Below are positions 34,640 through 42,605 of a stretch of 64,000 bases of DNA, one piece after another. Position 1 is the first letter of the stretch. Every line of letters starts with the position of its first letter. The stretch spans positions 25,764 to 89,763 of the forward strand of contig NZ_JAOQNX010000023.1 of NCBI RefSeq assembly GCF_025961575.1. Direction: 5' to 3'. Both the position numbers and the translations under genes were made by a program. Below the pieces are notes generated by a model. The model was not told the DNA's origin. It made no database searches and saw nothing but the letters and a program-made list of their open reading frames with translations. This DNA comes from Rhodoblastus acidophilus. GTDB taxonomy: Bacteria; Pseudomonadota; Alphaproteobacteria; Rhizobiales; Beijerinckiaceae.

Positions 34640-35197
34640 TTAGGCCGCCTTGCGGCGCGCCGCGACCGGCGCCGGTCGCCCCGTGGCCCGCAGCACGCCG
34701 GAAGCGCCCTTGAGCGCGCCCTCGCGCAGCTCGAGGCCTAAAAAACGCGCCTTGTCGACGGGACCCGGCATGTCCAGCGCCTCCATCGGGGCGCAGGAAA
34801 AACCGAATTTTTTGTAATAGGGCTCGTCGCCCACCAGGATCACGGCGTCATGGCCGAGCGCCGCGGCCTTCTCCAGCGCCATGCGGATCATCCGGCCGCC
34901 AAGCCCCTGCGAGCGCATCGAGGCGGAAATGGCGATCGGGCCGAGCAGCAGCGCCTTGCGGCCGTCGCCGGTCTCGATGTCCCACAGCCGCAGCGTGCCG
35001 ACCAGCACATTGTCGCGCATGGCGGTGAAGGCGAGGCCCTCGGCGGGCAGGCGGTTTTCGCGCAGCCTCTCGCTGGACTTGCGGGCGCGGGTGAGGCCGA
35101 ACGCTTTGTCCAGCAGGACTTCGCGGGCGAAGACGTCGCGCGGGACTTCGTCCCGGATCAGGATTTTTTCGCCCTGGGGCAGGGGGAGCGGATGCAT
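34640..35197 (-). CDS. GNAT-family N-acetyltransferase
   Basis: 185 residues. The acetyl-CoA-binding motif A is visible as LGPIAISASMRSQGLGGRMIRMALEKA (about 92-118), followed by GDEPYYKKFGF, typical of YhbS-like GNATs. A basic, Ala-rich tail (GRPAPVAARRKAA) follows. The substrate is unknown; small-molecule or N-terminal acetylation are both possible. It ends in the hairpin at 34571. Confidence 0.9.
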   Translation of the reverse strand: MHPLPLPQGEKILIRDEVPRDVFAREVLLDKAFGLTRARKSSERLRENRLPAEGLAFTAMRDNVLVGTLRLWDIETGDGRKALLLGPIAISASMRSQGLGGRMIRMALEKAAALGHDAVILVGDEPYYKKFGFSCAPMEALDMPGPVDKARFLGLELREGALKGASGVLRATGRPAPVAARRKAA

Positions 35198-35951
35198 GGT
35201 GACCTCCCAAGGTCAATGTGGCGTCGAGAGTGCGCTCCGACGGCCCAAGAGCCGGCGGGAGGAGGCGTCACGCGAACTGAAATGTCAGATTCGGGAGGGG
35301 CTCATCGAGAGCAGGTCGGTCTTGCGATGGCGCGAGTCATCGCGCGCATCGCCATCGTCGCGACCTCGGGAGGTAAGACAGTTCATGCATCGCGGCATCC
35401 CTTCGAAGGGCGCTTGAGCGCCACAGACCAACTTCGAGCGGATGAGCCCTGAGCCTTAATCTGCCCGCGCGATGGAGACGCGAACGCATTGTTTTCAAGG
35501 TCATCCAGGGTTTCCCTGGCGGAAAACCCGGTGCTGCGCCGTGTGCGATGGGAGGACCCACGCGCGTGCGGCAAGAGAGACAAGCCTCTTCGGTACGCCG
35601 GCTTTGGAGGCCGACAGAGACGAAAAAGCCCGGTCCGTCGTTGCTTCAAGTCGCGATCCCCCGAGGGGTCCGCCGGTTCGCATCCGGCCGCCGGTTTTTC
35701 AACCGACGCGCAACCACAGGCACGTGCGATTTGGGCAAGCGGAGAGATAGTCCAAATGCGCTGGGATGCAAGGGAAAAAATGCCGCAGCCGCAACTCTTT
35801 CGCGCCGCCGCCGCCCGCGCGCGCGGCAGGACGGCGCGGTATGGAGAAAATGTCATCCCCAGGGCTGCGCGTGCGGGCGTCAACGCCTTGCCGAACGCCG
35901 AAAAGCCCGCTACCAGCAAGACAATAGTATTGTATTGCCCCCGAGTCGCAC
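35198..35951. other. Long intergenic region with a degenerate tRNA-like fold
   Basis: 754 bp between the divergent acetyltransferase and opgG/opgD genes. No convincing protein frame. The segment 35597-35695 contains a variable-arm-like hairpin and a perfect T-arm-like hairpin with an upstream matching acceptor arm, but no acceptable D-arm (see findings). The remainder probably carries promoters, including the AT-rich bases near 35915-35940 before opgG/opgD. Confidence 0.45.
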
Positions 35952-37535
35952 ATGCCCTCCCTTGATCGCCGTTTCGTCCTCAGCGTCCTCGCCGCCACTG
36001 GGGCCGCCGCGCTGGCGCCGCCGGCTCTGGCCAAGCCCGCCTATGCCCAGCTCGGCCCCTCGGACAAGGGCCAGCCGCCGCAGCCGCAGAAATTCACTTT
36101 CGAGGACGTGCTCAAACGCGCCAAGGAACTGGCCGCCGCCCCCTATGACGCCATCCCGCCGAAATTGCCGGAGGCTCTGGGGAAGCTCGATTTCGACTCC
36201 TATCGCGACATTCGCTTCAAGGCGGAGAAATCGCCGCTCAATGTCGGCCCGTTCCGCCTGCAGCTGTTCCATCCCGGCTTCATTTACACGCGGCCCGTGG
36301 TGGTCAACACCATCCGCGACGGCATCGCCACGCCCATTCCCTATTCGGCCAACCTGTTCGACTACGGCCGCAACAAGTTCGACCACAATCTGCCGGTGAA
36401 TCTGGGGTTTGCCGGCTTCCGGCTGCACTACCCGCTCAACTCAGCCAAGGGTAATGACGAACTCGTCTCCTTCCTCGGCGCCACCTATTTCCGTTTCCTG
36501 GGACGCGGCCAATCCTATGGGCTTTCCGCGCGGGGGCTCGCGGTCAATACCGGCGGCGACGACGAGGAATTTCCGCTGTTCCGCGAGTTCTGGATCGACG
36601 TGTCCGACGGGGCCGAGCGGGCGACGATCTACGCGCTGCTCGACAGCGCTTCGGTGACGGGCGCCTACCGCTTCGACCTCTATCCCGGCGTGGAAAGCGT
36701 GATGGAAGTGACGGCGGCGATCATTCCGCGCCGCCCCGACGTCAAATTCGGCCTGGCGCCTCTCACCTCCATGTTCTTCACCGGCGAGGACAGCCCGCGC
36801 CCGCCCGAGGAATACCGGCAGGAGCTGCACGATTCCGACGGACTGCTCATGCATACCGGCGTCGGCGAATGGATTTGGCGGCCGCTGCGGGCGCCGCGCA
36901 TCGGCGGCATGTCGACTTTTGAGGACAAGTCGATCAAGGGCTTTGGCCTCGTCCAGCGCGACCGCAATTTCGACCGCTACCAGGACATCGAACTGTCCTA
37001 TGAGACGCGTCCGACCTATTTTGTCGAGCCGCACGGCGACTGGGGCGAGGGCCGCATCGAACTGCTGGAGCTCGCGACCAAGGACGAGACGGCGGACAAT
37101 ATCGTCGCCTACTGGACGCCGCAGAATCGCCCGGAAGCCGCAAAACCGTTCTACTATTCCTATCGCATCCGCTCGCTGCTCGAAGCCGCCGATCTCTCGC
37201 CCAACGGCCGTCTGGTCAATGTGTGGAAGACGGTTCCCAAGGCTTTGGGCTCGTCGGAGCAGGTCGGCGTGGGCTCGCGGCGGTTCATCCTCGATTTCGC
37301 CGGCGGCGACCTCGCTTATTTCCTCAGCGATCCCAGCCAGGTTGAGGTGTCCGCGACCGCATCGCGCGCAAAAGTGTTGCGCACGTTTATTGCGCCCAAC
37401 CCGCATGTGCAGGGGTTTAGAGCGATGATCGACGTGCAGACCGATCCGGGCGTGTCCGTGGAAATCCGCGCCTTTTTGCACGCGGGGCCGCGCGCGCTCA
37501 CCGAGACCGCGCTGATTCCCTGGATCGCGGAATAG
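35952..37535 (+). CDS. Periplasmic glucan biosynthesis protein, OpgG/OpgD family
   Basis: 527 residues. It belongs to the MdoG family, which shapes osmoregulated periplasmic glucans. The twin-arginine start (LDRRFVLSVLAATGAAAL) indicates Tat export, a feature of OpgD rather than OpgG. The beta-sandwich domain runs from FTFEDVLKRAKELAA (about 49) and holds family segments RDIRFKAEKSPLN, DRNFDRYQDIELSYETRP and PHGDWGEG. No opgH glucosyltransferase is adjacent, so the backbone synthase must be encoded elsewhere. Confidence 0.92.
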   Translation: MPSLDRRFVLSVLAATGAAALAPPALAKPAYAQLGPSDKGQPPQPQKFTFEDVLKRAKELAAAPYDAIPPKLPEALGKLDFDSYRDIRFKAEKSPLNVGPFRLQLFHPGFIYTRPVVVNTIRDGIATPIPYSANLFDYGRNKFDHNLPVNLGFAGFRLHYPLNSAKGNDELVSFLGATYFRFLGRGQSYGLSARGLAVNTGGDDEEFPLFREFWIDVSDGAERATIYALLDSASVTGAYRFDLYPGVESVMEVTAAIIPRRPDVKFGLAPLTSMFFTGEDSPRPPEEYRQELHDSDGLLMHTGVGEWIWRPLRAPRIGGMSTFEDKSIKGFGLVQRDRNFDRYQDIELSYETRPTYFVEPHGDWGEGRIELLELATKDETADNIVAYWTPQNRPEAAKPFYYSYRIRSLLEAADLSPNGRLVNVWKTVPKALGSSEQVGVGSRRFILDFAGGDLAYFLSDPSQVEVSATASRAKVLRTFIAPNPHVQGFRAMIDVQTDPGVSVEIRAFLHAGPRALTETALIPWIAE

Positions 37536-37910
37536 GGCGGCTTTTTCCGGGAGCCTCGATCCTTGCCCTGGTTGCGGCGCGGCTTCCACGCCGGCCCGCC
37601 AGGAAAAACCCTCCGGCAGGTCGCATTGTGGCGCCGCGTGGATGGCCGGGACGACGCCCGGCCATGACGACATAGAGTTGCATCGCAATACCGACATTCG
37701 CGTCTCTGTGGAACCGACACTTTCCGCGGGCAGCCGTCCGCCCTGGCGCAACTTGCGGATCAGCGGTCATTCAAGGCAATTTATTCTCAAGCTCATATCT
37801 CGCTTGCAAGACGCGCGATCACATCGGCCATTCTGGTCGGAATGGAACTGGAGCCGGGCGCCCACTTGAGGCGCCCGTCAATGTATTGGAAGCCTGTCAG
37901 GCGCTCCCGC
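37536..37910. other. Intergenic region with a repeat
   Basis: 375 bp between convergent genes (opgG/opgD stop 37535, rsgA stop 37911). Contains the palindromic repeat at 37642-37665; nothing else is recognised. Confidence 0.5.
37635..37668. repeat. Dispersed intergenic palindrome
   Basis: GCGTGG then ATGGCCGGG (37642-37650), 6-nt spacer, CCCGGCCAT (37657-37665), then GACG. Same architecture as the copies at 23-55 and 55.7 kb. Confidence 0.8.
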
Positions 37911-38993
37911 TCAGCGCTTGCTGAGTTTGTCGCGCAACACGGCGCGCACGACGCGGCCAAATTCGCGATCCTTGCGCCGCCGTTCGGCCAGACTGGCGGA
38001 ATTGAACGCCTCCTCTGCGACCAGCTTTCTCCAGCGCGCAAGCCGTGCGGAATCGACTTGGCCCGCGTCGATTGCGGCGCGGACAGCGCAACCGGGCTCC
38101 GTTTCGTGCCGACAATCCGAAAACCGGCAGTGGCGCGCGGCCTCATCTATGTCCGCGAAAACCTCCGCGAGGCCGGCGTCGACGCTGGTCAGTTGCAGCT
38201 CGCGCAGGCCTGGGGTGTCGAGCGCCGCCGCGCCGCAGGCCAGAAAGCGCAACCGTCTGTGCGTGGTGGTGTGACGTCCCGTGTCGTCCCTTTCGCGCAC
38301 CCCGGAGACCGCCGCGACCGGCTCACCGCAGAGCGCGTTGACCAGTGTCGATTTGCCCACGCCGGAGGAGCCGAGAAACGCCAGCGTGCGCCCCGGCCTC
38401 AGCCAGGGGGCGAGTTTTTGCGCAGGGTCCGGCCCGCGCGCGTCGAGCGCGACCACGCAGGCGCGCGGATCGATCGCCGCCGCCGCATCGGCGAAGGCGC
38501 GGGGATCGGCGATCAGGTCCGCCTTGGTGAGCAGGAGGACGGGCTCGATCTTCGCCTCGAAAGCCAGCGCGAGATAGCGTTCGAGCCGGGCGACGCTGAA
38601 ATCCTGATTGCAGGAGGTGACGACGAAAAGCGTGTCGATGTTGGCGCCGATGAGCTGGACATCGCGACCTGTGCCGGGCGCCCGGCGCGCCAGAACGCTT
38701 TTTCGTTCAAGCAGACGGCTCGCCATCGGCCGACCCCGGTCGACCAGCAGCCAGTCGCCGACTGTCACATCCGGGCGCGGCGGCAAAAAAACCTCGAAAT
38801 CGTCGCCGCGCGCTTCGAGGCCACTGCGGTGAACGGCGACGACGCGGGCGGGCGGCATGCGCGCCAAAACCTCGATGTCGATCTGGCTGGAGAAACTGGC
38901 GCTCCAGCCCAGCCGCTGCAAGGCCGTGGGCTCTCGATCCAGAGTGTTGCGATGAAGCGTTGATGGAAATGTGCGAAAAACGTCTCGCGCCAT
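37911..38993 (-). CDS. rsgA: Ribosome small subunit-dependent GTPase A
   Basis: 360 residues. RsgA is a late 30S assembly GTPase. Domains in order: an N-terminal OB fold (about 25-105), the circularly permuted GTPase core with LLTKADLI (G4) before the P-loop GSSGVGKST and DTPGLRE (G3), and a C-terminal zinc-binding region with HCRFSDCRHETEPGC. All elements are present. Isolated gene; the region upstream is the accessory-looking 39-kb stretch. Confidence 0.96.
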   Translation of the reverse strand: MARDVFRTFPSTLHRNTLDREPTALQRLGWSASFSSQIDIEVLARMPPARVVAVHRSGLEARGDDFEVFLPPRPDVTVGDWLLVDRGRPMASRLLERKSVLARRAPGTGRDVQLIGANIDTLFVVTSCNQDFSVARLERYLALAFEAKIEPVLLLTKADLIADPRAFADAAAAIDPRACVVALDARGPDPAQKLAPWLRPGRTLAFLGSSGVGKSTLVNALCGEPVAAVSGVRERDDTGRHTTTHRRLRFLACGAAALDTPGLRELQLTSVDAGLAEVFADIDEAARHCRFSDCRHETEPGCAVRAAIDAGQVDSARLARWRKLVAEEAFNSASLAERRRKDREFGRVVRAVLRDKLSKR

Positions 38994-39827
38994 GGCGGCG
39001 AACTTTCAACTCTGGGCAACGCGCCGATGTCGGACCGGCGGTGCGGCTCCGAGGCGGTTGCGGCATGGGGGGATAATGGAAGGACACAAACGATCTCGAG
39101 CTCGCAGATCAGCGAACGTCACGATCCGATCGTCTTGATGTCTTGGGAGGACCCTCGTCCTCCCCGCCTCAGCGGGCCATACAATCTCCACAGGCAGAGT
39201 TGGACTGATTCTGTTCCTGACTACGCGCGAAGTCAATTGCTTCATACGCGCGGGCAGGACGTTTCCCATTTCTCCGACCTATTGGGCGTTTGGATCATCC
39301 TGTGAGCTGAACGCCATGAACAGGACGAGCGAGCGGATGTGCTGCGGCCAATCCGCAAGCTCTTGCGAACGCCACCGACGAAGGTGTTGCCGTCGAACAT
39401 TAACCACGACGTTCTCGGCAGCGTTTCTTCTGTCCGCTTACGTCCACAACACCCCGTGAGCTTCCATTAAGCCACCGCCCGCAAACCGCCGATCAGGAGC
39501 GTAGAGCCTTGAGCGTCGCGGGGTCGTTGCCACGGTGACGGTTCTACGTTCGAGTCCGGCTCGAAGGGGACATTCCTGATAGGATCGGTGAGCGTCTCGT
39601 CGTGAGCCGAGATCTGCCGGTCGTATGGCAATCTGTAAGATACCCACGAGGCGCTGGCGAATGGCGCTGCGACGCAGGCCGATCTTGTGCGCCGGTTCAA
39701 CGTGTCGCGCAGCACGACTTCGAGGTTAGTCCAATAATCTCGCGCTCGGCGTATCCAATCGACAAAATCGCTTGCGAAAATGACAAAATGTCGTCATGAA
39801 TCGCCTGATTTGACGAAAGAGAACGAC
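38994..39827. other. Gene-poor region with decayed sequence
   Basis: 834 bp with no intact gene. It has a perfect 8-bp hairpin GGGAGGAC/GTCCTCCC at 39145-39164 and, near 39639, a short frame resembling a recombinase helix-turn-helix. Base composition is less GC-skewed at third positions than in neighbouring genes, consistent with eroded or foreign DNA. Confidence 0.4.
39639..39737 (+). pseudogene. Possible recombinase-type HTH remnant
   Basis: Between two stops the frame reads EALANGAATQADLVRRFNVS then RSTTSRLVQ. This is the pattern of the C-terminal helix-turn-helix of serine recombinases and related regulators. No catalytic domain is attached. Only about 30 residues, so coincidence cannot be excluded. 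Confidence 0.3.
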
Positions 39828-40355
39828 ATGCTGGCAGAAAATGAGATTGACGAAGGCGTAGGCTTCTTCAAGGAACCTCTAACCCACGAGGAAATCGCCG
39901 AGGAATGGCGGACAGCGCTTGCCGAACTCGGATTAAGCCCAGTCGAGCTTGCTGATTACATGAAGAAACAGGGAGGGGATTACAGGCCCTATCAAACCAT
40001 CCTGCGCGGCATACAGCGGATGATCGCCGGTGAAACGCGTGTCTCAGGCGAAATGTTCGTCATCGTGCGCATGTTGCTCAGGCAACATCGCCGCCTCAAG
40101 GCGCGACATCCGAACGTGGAATGGAGCCGAGTTCCGACCGGCGCTGTTTCTGCGCAGGTCGAGGGCTACACCGTGTTCTTGTCGCCGCAGAGCAAAGGAC
40201 GTTGGATTGTCAGCTGCCGTGACGAGGCAGGTTTCAGCCCCGAATTCGGGCGTTGGCAGGATAGTCTACAGGCAGCAAAGAACAAGGCGCTCGTCTGCGT
40301 TGAAGAAGGCATGAGCGACATCGCTTATCTAAGGGCGGAGCAAGCAAAGGAATGA
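39828..40355 (+). CDS. Hypothetical protein, possible HTH/phage-like
   Basis: 175 residues from MLAENEIDEGVGFF, with AAAGAGAA upstream. The segment HEEIAEEWRTALAELGLSPVELADYMKK resembles a helix-turn-helix of the Cro/CI kind; the C-terminal half (SRVPTGAVSAQVEGYTVFLSP then RWIVSCRDEAG) looks like a small beta domain. Codon use is more AT-tolerant than in flanking genes, which suggests transfer. Function unknown. Confidence 0.6.
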   Translation: MLAENEIDEGVGFFKEPLTHEEIAEEWRTALAELGLSPVELADYMKKQGGDYRPYQTILRGIQRMIAGETRVSGEMFVIVRMLLRQHRRLKARHPNVEWSRVPTGAVSAQVEGYTVFLSPQSKGRWIVSCRDEAGFSPEFGRWQDSLQAAKNKALVCVEEGMSDIAYLRAEQAKE

Positions 40356-40825
40356 CAAGGGCGGCCTGCGCCTGAGACCTGGGCTAGCTATCACGAACGG
40401 AGCGGACGCGGAGTTTCCAGTCTGGCTTACGGATTTCTCGCTTGCAAGAGATAGACCTTTTGCAAGCCGACGGGGCACCATGACGAAGGACGGTTTACGG
40501 TGGCAAACTGACCTGTTGCGGTGGCGCTCCTGTTCGTCCGCTTCCCGCCGATTCCAGACCGGCGCCCAAAGCTTTTCTGTGATCTTGTTTTGGCGCTGTT
40601 CGCTGGCGCTCCGAGAGGCTGTTTTTTGGGAATTTCTACCAAAAGTTGAAATCCGCACGAAAGAATTGATCGGAAATCGTGTTGTTTTCCGCATTTTCAT
40701 GCAAAAAACGCGCAAAAAACGTCGGTTTTCGCGCATGCAACTCCGAGGTTGTTGCGGCGACCGGGGTGTGGCGGTTTCGGTGGGCGTCGAATAAAGCTTA
40801 TATTATTCAATGGATTATGCAAAAA

Positions 40826-40841
40826 CGTTTCACGTGGAACA
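40826..40841. other. parS-like ParB-binding site
   Basis: CGTTTCACGTGGAACA: a near-palindrome matching the bacterial parS consensus TGTTTCACGTGAAACA at 14 of 16 positions and mixing its two natural half-sites (GTTTCAC and GTGGAAC). parS sites load ParB, usually near the replication origin. No parA/parB or origin genes are in the window. Confidence 0.5.
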
Positions 40842-40960
40842 TAACAGGAACAAAAAAATTGCGTTTGTCAAGCGTGGGGGATTGGTTTTCACTTTTTACA
40901 AAATTGCGGGTTTTGGGCCCGTCTTTCGCGAAACGCAGTCGTCGCTCGCGTGATGCCTGG

Positions 40961-40988
40961 ATTGCTTCGTCGCTGCGCTCCTCGCAAT
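40961..40988. repeat. Intergenic repeat, ATTGC...GCAAT type
   Basis: ATTGCTTCGTCGCTGCGCTC then CTCGCAAT, with terminal inverted ends ATTGC/GCAAT. Its translated shadow reads GLLRRCAPRNDG, a well-known signature of a common alphaproteobacterial repeat. Confidence 0.65.
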
Positions 40989-41048
40989 GACGGCGTCGAG
41001 GTCTTAAGCGCTCCGCGTTTGGTCGCGCGGCTTGGCGTCGCGGCTTGG

Positions 41049-41080
41049 CGTGGATGCCCGGCGCGAGGCCGGGGCATAGG
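41049..41080. repeat. Dispersed intergenic palindrome, imperfect copy
   Basis: GCGTGG, ATGCCCGGC (41054-41062), spacer, GCCGGGGCAT (an extra G in the right arm), then AGGACG. It lies just past the frdD stop (41088, minus) and may also mark the end of that transcript. Confidence 0.7.
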
Positions 41081-41087
41081 ACGGGAG

Positions 41088-41465
41088 TTAAAACCCGATC
41101 GCCAGCAGCAGGCCGATCGTCGCCAGCGTCACGGCGGCTGCGACGCCATAGGTCCCGAGTTTCAGCACGAGGCTCGGCCCGGCCTTCATGTCCTTGAGCG
41201 TCAAAAAAAGCCTTTCCGCCCCGTGCCAGAAAAACAGGGCGATCACCGCCAGCAAAACCAACTTTCCGATCGGGTTTCGCGCGAAGGCGAGCGCGTGGTC
41301 GTAGCTCAAAAAACTTTCGGGAATCCCTGTTCCGGTCGGCGCGAGCAGGCCGGTGATGAGAATGAGGGCCGGTCCGAACAGAGCCGAAACCATGCCGCCC
41401 GCGCCGAACAGCAGCCAGAAGATCGGCGAGATGCTGCGGGGATTGTCTCTGGCGGGTCCGCTCAT
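41088..41465 (-). CDS. frdD: Fumarate reductase subunit D (membrane anchor)
   Basis: 125 residues with three hydrophobic helices (ISPIFWLLFGAGGMVSALF, then LVLLAVIALFFWHGAER, then the C-terminal helix). The FWHGAERL motif is typical of FrdD. With FrdC it anchors the catalytic dimer and carries the menaquinol site. ATG overlaps the frdC stop by 4 bp. The C terminus ends close to the gene-free parS-like region. Confidence 0.93.
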   Translation of the reverse strand: MSGPARDNPRSISPIFWLLFGAGGMVSALFGPALILITGLLAPTGTGIPESFLSYDHALAFARNPIGKLVLLAVIALFFWHGAERLFLTLKDMKAGPSLVLKLGTYGVAAAVTLATIGLLLAIGF

Positions 41466-41860
41466 CGAGTCACTCCCAGCACAACGAGCACCAGAGCCAG
41501 CGAGGTCGCGCCGGCGAGCAGGGTGGCGAGTCCCGTGATCTTTTTCGCCGGAACCGCCTCGCCGTTGACGATCAGCTTCGGCATGGTTTTGGGGAGCGTC
41601 TGGAACCAGGTGATCACGTGATAAACCACAGCCGCCAGCAGCAGCACATGCAGCGCCAGCGAGGTCGGGCTTTTCAGAAAGCCGACATAACCCGCCCAAT
41701 TCTCCGGGCCGCGCGCAAGGCTCACGAGCCCCGCGAACAGCACGCCGCCATAGATCGCGACCGCCACCCCGCTCAATTCGCGCGCGGTATAGGCGCGATA
41801 GGGCGGCTTGGCCCACCAATTCCCCGGCTGCGGGCGCCGGTAGGGTCGGCTCTCGTTCAT
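41462..41860 (-). CDS. frdC: Fumarate reductase subunit C (membrane anchor)
   Basis: 132 residues, close to E. coli FrdC (131). The opening SRPYRRPQPGNWWAKPPYRAY is the diagnostic FrdC start, followed by three membrane helices (VAVAIYGGVLFAGLV, SLALHVLLLAAVVYHVITWF, and a C-terminal one). Starts 4 bp after the frdB stop. Confidence 0.94.
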   Translation of the reverse strand: MNESRPYRRPQPGNWWAKPPYRAYTARELSGVAVAIYGGVLFAGLVSLARGPENWAGYVGFLKSPTSLALHVLLLAAVVYHVITWFQTLPKTMPKLIVNGEAVPAKKITGLATLLAGATSLALVLVVLGVTR

Positions 41861-41864
41861 GGGG

Positions 41865-42605
41865 CTATTCCTTTCGCAGGAAGCGGAGAAAAAAGTCGAA
41901 GGCGCTGTTGGTCTTGTTCTGATTGACGGCATTGGCGGGGTCCACGCTCTTCGGGCAGACTTCCGAGCAAATGCCGACGGCGGTGCAGGACCACACCCCG
42001 TCCTCGCCATGAATGGCGTCGAGGCGCTTTTGCCGCCCGGCGTCGCGCGAATCCCCGTTGTAGCGCTGCAGCAGCGCCATCGCCCCGGGGCCGATGAAAT
42101 CCGGGTTCTCGCCGAACTGCGGACAGGCGGCGTAGCACAGCATGCAATTGATGCAGTCGCTGAAGGATTCATAGGCCGCCAATTGCGCCGGCGTCTGCAG
42201 ATACGGACCCTGCGCGATGGTCCGCGGCTCCTTGGGGATGATGTAGGGGTAGATGCTCTCGATCTTTTTGACGAAGCCGCCGACGCTGATGACGAGGTCG
42301 CGCTCGATGGGAAAATTGTTGAGCGGCTCGACGGTGACCGGGCCGGGCGGCAGGTCGCGCAAAAGCGTGGAGCAGGCGAGTTTGGGCGCGCCATTGATCA
42401 TCATGCCGCAGGAGCCGCACACCGCCATGCGGCAGGACCAGCGGAACGCCAGCGAGCCGTCGAGCGTGTCCTTGATGCTCTGCAACGCCTCCAGCACCGA
42501 CAGGTTTTCGGCGTTTTCGACCCAAAAGGTTCCGAAGGCCGGCGCCGCGTCGACGCCCGGCTGGTAGCGCAGGATGCGCAGCTCTCTCTTGGCGGGGTCA
42601 GGCAT
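41865..42605 (-). CDS. frdB: Fumarate reductase iron-sulfur subunit
   Basis: 246 residues. The [2Fe-2S] ligands lie in SCRMAVCGSCGMM and KLAC (about 57-79); the [4Fe-4S] and [3Fe-4S] ligands in CINCMLCYAACP (about 148-159) and CTAVGICSEVCPK. Electrons flow from quinol through these to FrdA. The ATG giving MPDPAKRELRILRYQPG overlaps the frdA end by 8 bp. A longer upstream frame is only a shadow of frdA. Confidence 0.95.
   Translation of the reverse strand: MPDPAKRELRILRYQPGVDAAPAFGTFWVENAENLSVLEALQSIKDTLDGSLAFRWSCRMAVCGSCGMMINGAPKLACSTLLRDLPPGPVTVEPLNNFPIERDLVISVGGFVKKIESIYPYIIPKEPRTIAQGPYLQTPAQLAAYESFSDCINCMLCYAACPQFGENPDFIGPGAMALLQRYNGDSRDAGRQKRLDAIHGEDGVWSCTAVGICSEVCPKSVDPANAVNQNKTNSAFDFFLRFLRKE

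Larger units (their letters stand above)
40356..41087. other. AT-richer gene-free region with parS-like site and repeats
   Basis: 732 bp. 40600-40900 is the most AT-rich stretch noted in the window, with many A and T runs. It includes the parS-like element at 40826-40841, the repeat at 40961-40988 and a palindrome copy near 41054. Small open frames here look like chance. Confidence 0.5.

Noticed and set aside
35489..35965. 158-codon plus-strand frame upstream of opgG/opgD
   Set aside because: Arg/Pro/Ala-rich with no start signal; peptides such as VRIRPP in the sister frame are typical of structured RNA-like DNA, not of proteins.
40329..40736. 135-codon minus-strand open frame in the AT-rich region
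   Set aside because: Low-complexity, basic composition, overlaps the 3' end of the plus-strand gene and lies in repeat-like DNA; no ribosome site or family pattern.
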